NCBI GenBank assembly: GCA_013375355.1
Contig: JABXJV010000532.1
Location: forward strand, 1 to 6,608
DNA: 6,608 bases
From: Candidatus Helarchaeota archaeon
GTDB lineage: Archaea > Asgardarchaeota > Lokiarchaeia > Helarchaeales > JABXJV01
Direction: 5' to 3'
The notes beneath the pieces are model-generated. The model did no database searches and was not told where the DNA came from. It saw only the letters and a program-made list of their open reading frames with translations. Each line of letters opens with the position of its first letter. The first letter of the stretch is position 1. A program made the position numbers and the translations under genes. Below are positions 1-5,100 of this stretch, piece after piece.

Positions 1-1
1 A

Positions 2-559
2 ATTATATGGGAAATTTATTGTGAATTATTACCTTTAATAGGTGTTAATGAATTTAAAGACGAAGAGGATTTATTTATAGACGTTATAGCTTCATGGGAT
101 AATATTTCTAAATTTGCTATACAAAAAATAAAGGATTTAGGACCGCAAAATTTTGGTCCCAGCATTCAAAAGAAAGGTGAAATTCAAATTTTTTTAGGCT
201 CATTGATTTTAGAGCTAATTAATCAGCATATGCGACCATTCTTAAAAAAATGGAAGGAGAAGTTTCACCATTTTTGGAATAGATCTTTGATTCAAAATCC
301 AGAAATTGAATCTATAAAAAGACAATTAGCTTTTCCTGAATATAGTCACCTATTTAAGGACATTTTAGAATTGCAGAGAACACTAAAAGAGTATTCTGAA
401 GTATTTTATATAATTTCTCAAGTAAAAAGCAAGGAGAAATATATTTATGCAGCAGTTATTATTGGTATAGTTGCTACAGTAATATTTATTATATTATTTT
501 ATACAGTGATTCTTCCTACTTCAATAGCTGGATTAGATGCTTTAGAGGGAGGTACTTAA
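2..559 (+). CDS. Conserved protein with C-terminal membrane anchor (5' partial)
   Basis: The frame is open from the left edge, so the start lies outside the window and 185 residues are visible; the in-frame TTG at 203 sits inside a conserved-looking stretch and is not the real start. The visible part is a soluble, mostly helical region followed by one strong hydrophobic helix at about residues 148-172, then a nine-residue end (GLDALEGGT). Lysines just before the helix (VKSKEKY) suggest that the large domain is cytosolic and the protein is tail-anchored. Noticeable motifs are W-E-I-Y-C-E-L near the edge, RPFLKKW at residues 78-84, FPEYSHLF at about 111-118 and a Leu/Tyr-rich helix (LQRTLKEYSEVF). 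From memory, this order (ELxxR region, SWxxLF, LRPxLTKW, FPxY, LxxY) resembles an uncharacterised family of bacterial hypothetical proteins. No function is assigned. It ends 54 bases before the aldolase gene and may belong to the same transcript. Confidence 0.85.
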   Translation: MIWEIYCELLPLIGVNEFKDEEDLFIDVIASWDNISKFAIQKIKDLGPQNFGPSIQKKGEIQIFLGSLILELINQHMRPFLKKWKEKFHHFWNRSLIQNPEIESIKRQLAFPEYSHLFKDILELQRTLKEYSEVFYIISQVKSKEKYIYAAVIIGIVATVIFIILFYTVILPTSIAGLDALEGGT

Positions 560-562
560 TAA

Positions 563-577
563 TTTTACTAAGTAAAA
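563..577. promoter_or_regulatory. 15-bp perfect dyad between two genes
   Basis: TTTTACT and AGTAAAA form a perfect 7-bp inverted repeat around one central A, just after the stop of the membrane-protein gene and 36 bases before the aldolase ATG. The one-base centre makes it a poor RNA hairpin, so a binding site for a dimeric regulator is the likelier reading if it is functional. An AT-rich stretch (AATTAAATA, about 595-603) lies between the dyad and the ATG. It could be mistaken for a TATA box but is too close to the start codon to drive an ordinary leadered transcript. In DNA this AT-rich a short dyad can arise by chance. Confidence 0.3.
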
Positions 578-613
578 GGTCTGCTGAATAAACCTAATTA
601 AATAGATGATTAT

Positions 614-1507
614 ATGAATATTGAAGGGATAATTCCACCAGTAGTAACATTATATAAAAAAGATGGATCAATTGATGAGACTGCTATTAGGGAACATGTC
701 GATTTTCTTATAGAAAATGGAGTTCATGGAATATTTTCTTTGGGTTCAACGGGTGAATTTGCCTATTTATCGGATGAAGAAAGAAAACAAGTATTAAAGA
801 TTACAGTGGATCAGGTTAATGGTAAAGTTCCGGTCATTGCTGGTATTTCATCTCCAAGTGTGAGATTGGCAATAAATTGGGGAAAATATGCAGAAAAAGT
901 TGGCGCAAATGCCACTATGGCAATTCTCCCAGCATATTTCCCAGTAACAAAAAAAGAAGTATATTCATATTTTGAAACCCTTTCAAATGGAATTAAATTG
1001 CCTCTTTTTTTATATAATTTTCCATCGATCACGTTTGAAATTAAAACTAGTACTATTCAGAAATTAGCAGAAAACAATCTAATTATCGGTATTAAAGAAA
1101 CCGTAATGAAAATTGATCATGTAAGGGAAGTTATTGAATTAGTAAATGATCCAAATTTCATTGTTTTAGTAGGTGTTGATCCACTATTTAAACCCGGTTT
1201 AGAAATAGGAGCAAAAGGGGCAATTCTTGGGTCTTCAAATTTTGCTGTAGGATTACATTCACAATTATATAATGCTTTTAAAAATAAAGACCAAAAATTA
1301 TTTGATGAATTGTATAGTAAATTCAATAAAATAATTGTAAATGTACTTCAATATGCTTCCCCTATTCAAAATAGTGTTTCGTTAGCAAAAGAAGCAATGA
1401 AAATTTTAGGCAGGGATATAGAAACAATTGTTCGTAGCCCTTTACCATCTTTAAATGAGAGAACTATAAAGAGATTAGAGAAAAGTCTTTCGTTTTTAAG
1501 AGAATAG
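614..1507 (+). CDS. Class I aldolase, DapA/NanA (DHDPS) family
   Basis: This complete 297-residue protein has the usual length of the dihydrodipicolinate synthase / N-acetylneuraminate lyase family, cytosolic TIM-barrel enzymes that form a Schiff base with pyruvate or a related 2-oxo acid. Visible signatures are GSTGE at 44-48 (the carboxylate-binding loop, in the NanA-type Ser-Thr form rather than Thr-Thr), LPAYFP at 105-110, YNFPS at 134-138 with the catalytic Tyr134, and GIKET at 159-163 with the Schiff-base Lys161. The C-terminal helical part (about 225-297) is intact. The arginine that follows YNVPS in true DapA enzymes (Arg138 in E. coli), which binds aspartate semialdehyde, is Ile139 here. 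A lysine-pathway role is therefore doubtful, and a sugar-acid aldolase (2-keto-3-deoxygluconate- or sialic-acid-like) or another lyase is at least as likely. ATG 614 is the natural start (MNIEGIIPPVVTL matches family N-termini); the only Shine-Dalgarno-like bases are a weak GATGAT at 605-610. The acetyltransferase gene follows after 15 bases. Confidence 0.93.
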   Translation: MNIEGIIPPVVTLYKKDGSIDETAIREHVDFLIENGVHGIFSLGSTGEFAYLSDEERKQVLKITVDQVNGKVPVIAGISSPSVRLAINWGKYAEKVGANATMAILPAYFPVTKKEVYSYFETLSNGIKLPLFLYNFPSITFEIKTSTIQKLAENNLIIGIKETVMKIDHVREVIELVNDPNFIVLVGVDPLFKPGLEIGAKGAILGSSNFAVGLHSQLYNAFKNKDQKLFDELYSKFNKIIVNVLQYASPIQNSVSLAKEAMKILGRDIETIVRSPLPSLNERTIKRLEKSLSFLRE

Positions 1508-1513
1508 AAGGAA
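1506..1513 (+). promoter_or_regulatory. Candidate ribosome binding site for the acetyltransferase
   Basis: AGAAGGAA overlaps the aldolase TAG stop (1505-1507). Its purine core AGGA (1509-1512) lies ten bases before the CTG at 1523. There is no in-frame ATG, GTG or TTG between here and ATG 1775, so this site supports translation starting at CTG 1523, coupled to the end of the aldolase. The match to an archaeal Shine-Dalgarno is moderate and the spacing is at the long end. Confidence 0.35.
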
Positions 1514-1522
1514 TCATTTAAA

Positions 1523-2143
1523 CTGACAGTAAAATTAAGCGATTTCATTCTTTTAACTAAAGATCAAATTAAAAAAGCTGCTAATTTATGTGCAAGAGCT
1601 TTTTATGATGACCCATTAACAATATATTATTTTCCTGATGAGACTGATAGAATAATTAAAAGTGTTTATGCTTTTGAGTTTATTATTCGTTATGGGGTTT
1701 TATTCGGAGAAATCTATGCAATATCTGACAAAATAGAGGGGCTAGCTGCTTGGTGGCCTCCCGCAAGTGCTATTATGACCATTGAGAAACAAATTCAATG
1801 CGGTGGTGTCGAATTAGTATCAAAATTAGGAAGAGAGGTTTCAAAAAAAATACAACGAGTTGACGAATTTACTATTTCCGCCCAAAAACGCTACGCACCT
1901 TTCCCACATTGGTATTTATCACCCATTGCAGTAGATCCCGAGTCCCAAGGGAAAGGATATGCAAGTAAACTTCTAAGAGCGATGATAGAAAGAACAGATC
2001 AAGAAAATTTACCTATTTATTTGTATACTAATAGAGAAAGAAATGCTTCAATTTATAAACATTTTAATTTCGAAATTATGGAAGAAAGCATTATACCAAA
2101 AACGGATGTTCCTTTCTGGGCTATGTTGAGAGAGAGTCGTTAG
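1523..2143 (+). CDS. GNAT-family N-acetyltransferase, probable CTG start
   Basis: This is a cytosolic acetyl-CoA-dependent N-acetyltransferase of about 206 residues if it starts at CTG 1523. The first ATG (1775) would remove residues 1-84, although that region is plainly part of the fold: a K-D-Q-I-K-K-A-A helix, then RAFYDDPL at about 25-32, FEFIIRYG, and a strand ending in EGLAAWWPP. These match the N-terminal half of GNATs related to puromycin-type and other small-molecule acetyltransferases. The acetyl-CoA loop (motif A) is IAVDPESQGKGYASKLL, with Q-G-K-G-Y-A at 142-147. Motif B follows as YLYTNRERNASIYKHFNFE, with Asn174 and the likely general-acid Tyr178. The end, VPFWAMLR, is also typical of this subgroup. 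The acceptor cannot be read from sequence. The gene begins 15 bases after the aldolase stop, so the two are probably one operon. Its last 23 bases overlap the end of the convergent - strand gene. The start codon is the uncertain part; a lost ATG or an assembly error is the alternative. Confidence 0.88.
   Translation: MTVKLSDFILLTKDQIKKAANLCARAFYDDPLTIYYFPDETDRIIKSVYAFEFIIRYGVLFGEIYAISDKIEGLAAWWPPASAIMTIEKQIQCGGVELVSKLGREVSKKIQRVDEFTISAQKRYAPFPHWYLSPIAVDPESQGKGYASKLLRAMIERTDQENLPIYLYTNRERNASIYKHFNFEIMEESIIPKTDVPFWAMLRESR
2121..2143. other. Tail-to-tail overlap of two convergent genes
   Basis: The acetyltransferase TAG is at 2141-2143 on the + strand and the giant gene's TAG is at 2121-2123 on the - strand, so their last codons are read from the same 23 bp in opposite directions. 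There is no room for separate terminators between them; each transcript must end inside the other gene or run antisense to it. Confidence 0.9.
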
Positions 2144-5100
2144 TTTCTTTCTCACCAATTCCTTTTTTAAAAGTCTCATCTTTTAAACGCCGAGCTTCTT
2201 TAGCGCTAAGTGGCATAAGAGCTTTCTTTTTACGTAGATTGTATACCCCTTCCATTATTTTTAGGAGCGGTGCTGGAGATAATTCGGTATGTCCCCTAGC
2301 TATAAGACGTTGTAATAAAAAGGGACCGGATTTACTGCGAATATTTTTAGCAAGCTCGAAAAGTTTCGATTCTAAATCTGTTAATTTGACTTCTTCTTCG
2401 GTTGGAGCAATATTATGAGGAAATGTTAAGGATTTTTCAAAAGCCAGTTCAATTATTTCGTTAGCAAAGCCCATATCCATCATACGTGCAAGTCTTGAAA
2501 TATCTTGTCTCCATTCAGGTATCTTCTTTCCGAATTTTAATTCAAATTCATTTAAGAAGTGTTCTAACTGCTTTTGCATTTCAACGGAAGGTAGTTCTTT
2601 AGTTATCATTGCTACACGAACATATTCGCCATCATGTAGGATAAGACGAGCATCATCTCTGAGATAAATCTCTTGACGTGTCACTGTCATGTTATCGTAC
2701 ATTGAGATGCTCTCTAAAATACTATTAATTAGGTAAGTGGTGAGTTTAATACCAGGAGTGGAATAAACATATAGTAATTCGGAAGTTTTTTGGTCATAAA
2801 CTAGAACATGAACTAAATTTGCGGCTGATTTAAACCTGTATGAAATGGTATCACGAACTTCCTTTCGTTTAATTTTTTTAGGTTTATATTTTCTTTTATA
2901 GTAATAAAGTGATATAGCAGTTATTGCAATCGCAGTTATAAATGGCCATGCTATTCTTAAGAATTTTACAGCATTATAAATAGGTGGTAAAGTTGGGACC
3001 GGTTGATAATGCGATTTTGAAGACCAACTTGCCATAGATCTTTCTGTATTAGCTTCAATAAAAATACCATTAATATTATAAGGTACCTGAAAATAAATAG
3101 CTGCAATTCCTCCTACTGTTTTAACAGGAATTCTAAAAATATGATATCCAGAGGGAGTTAAAATATTAATATTAATTATTAGAGTTTCGCCGTGTGCGGG
3201 GCGACCTACTGTATCCAGAACAAGGATCTTTATCAGAATTATATCATTTTCAACAATTTCTTCTTGAAGTGGGAGGAAGAGTATAAAGATTTCCTTCTTT
3301 GCAACAACTTTGAGATCTATTTCTGTGGTTACATTTTGAATGTCAAGAGCGACTCCAGTTATGTTTATCTTATAATTTTCTGATGTCTTGCTTTGAATTG
3401 GCATGCTTAGATTTATAGTAGCTTCATAAATTCCACCCCCAAGATTAAGAAATTGACCTTGAAGGACAGGTGTTAGTTCTCCTACTTTTATAATTTCATA
3501 ATATAAGTTGCCCCAAGAGACGTTACCCTCAATAGGAACTCCTGTATCGTAGAAATCCGCCTTAAAGTTGAGGTATATTGTAATATTTTCCCACTCAAAC
3601 CATTTTAAAGAAGAATTTTGGGCCCTCCACCAATTTCCTACGTGCAATATAGTTGTTAGGTTAGAAGGTAATCGGGTTATATTTATAATAAATGAAATAT
3701 CGCTATATTCAAAGGCAATGGAAATATTATGAAATTCAATAGTTATATTTAAACTGTATATATTTGCATGAAGACTCGTTGTATTAATAGTGAAGTTATA
3801 CTCTCCATTTGTTTCATTTTGATATGAGATTTGATTACATTCGACCTCTGTATCGAATAAATAATTACTAGCATCTCTTAATTGGAATAGAACATTTCCA
3901 TCACTCACGTTAAAATTATCGCTTACATTATAGTATCGGACTCTAATATTAAAGATTGAGTCATTTACATAAATTAAAAGAGTACTTGAATTTAATGTAG
4001 TTGAATTTGTTATATACCCAGCAATACGAAATGTAATTGAAGTAGAATTCCATTCATAACCATTCTTTCTAGCATTAACTATAATTGAATGATTTCCAGC
4101 CATTGTTAAATTAGTATTAAAAGTAATATTATAAACACCCTTGGTAAAATTAGTTATAAATTCATTATAGAATCCAATTTCATCCCATGTAGAAAAGACA
4201 TTTGCTGAGGAAATACCTATTCCACCAGTTACGTTATATTGTAGGGTTATAGTTTGGTTCTGACCATAAGTTACAATATCGGAGAAAAGAAAAATAGGAA
4301 CATTCGTACCTCGAACCCAAATACCTTGATATACTGTCTTATTCCCGTTATCATAGCCAGTTTTATTTGATACAAACAGAATTTCCATTGTATAGTTTTT
4401 ACCTATAGTTATATTCAGTTCTATATTGTAAGTTCCATTTTGGAAATCATACAAATAAAAAGTATCATTATTTAATTCTGTAGGAGAAAAAACTTCAACA
4501 ACAGGTAAATTGTCTTTATAAATTGATAAATTAGCCCCGCTGATACCCTTATTTAATATAGTGTTATTATAAAATATTGTAACATTAAAAGTTTCTAATC
4601 CACCTCGTCTTGTTACAACAGTATAATTTTCTAGAGTTGTAATCGCTTTTAATATCGTTACATTTATCTGTACTTGCCTTTCATAGAATCCCTGCCTTGA
4701 TATTTTAACGATAATTATTGCAAAGTCAGGTAGAAGTTTACTACAATTAGTAGTATTAAAACGTAAAGTATAATTTCCTACATTTTCTTCTGTATTATCA
4801 ATTGTAATATTGGAGGTTTCATCTGTTCCGTTAATAATAACTTGGATCGTGGAAGTATTAACCCCATTATTAATATAAATATCGGATCTATTATAATTAA
4901 GTTCAAGATTAAAAGCCTCAGAGTAATAAATGGTTAGAGAGGTAGTATTTACAAATATTGAGGTATTATAGAGAATTTCAATTTGTAAATTATACGATCT
5001 ATTTTGATAACCGAATTTCTCGATAGTAATATTTAGGTCATATGTCCCATTTTCGAACCCTGTAGTATCTATAGTCGCATTATAATATCCACTTCCAAGA

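Noticed and set aside
547..553. Strong Shine-Dalgarno-like GGGAGGT
   Set aside because: No start codon follows at a usable distance; the bases encode the Glu-Gly-Gly-Thr end of the membrane protein.
203..559. TTG 203 as the start of a 118-residue protein
   Set aside because: The frame is open to the window edge and the upstream part reads as continuous protein, so TTG 203 is an internal leucine.
595..603. AATTAAATA as a TATA box for the aldolase gene
   Set aside because: It lies only about 11-19 bases before the ATG, too close for the usual archaeal TATA-to-start distance even for a leaderless mRNA.
811..1548. Three - strand open frames of 60-73 codons opposite the aldolase gene
   Set aside because: They are antisense to a well-supported enzyme, have no recognisable motifs or ribosome sites, and are shadows of its codon use.
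3192..3383. + strand open frame of 63 codons inside the giant gene
   Set aside because: It is antisense to conserved-looking ectodomain sequence, with low-complexity Phe/Tyr/Asn content and no start context.
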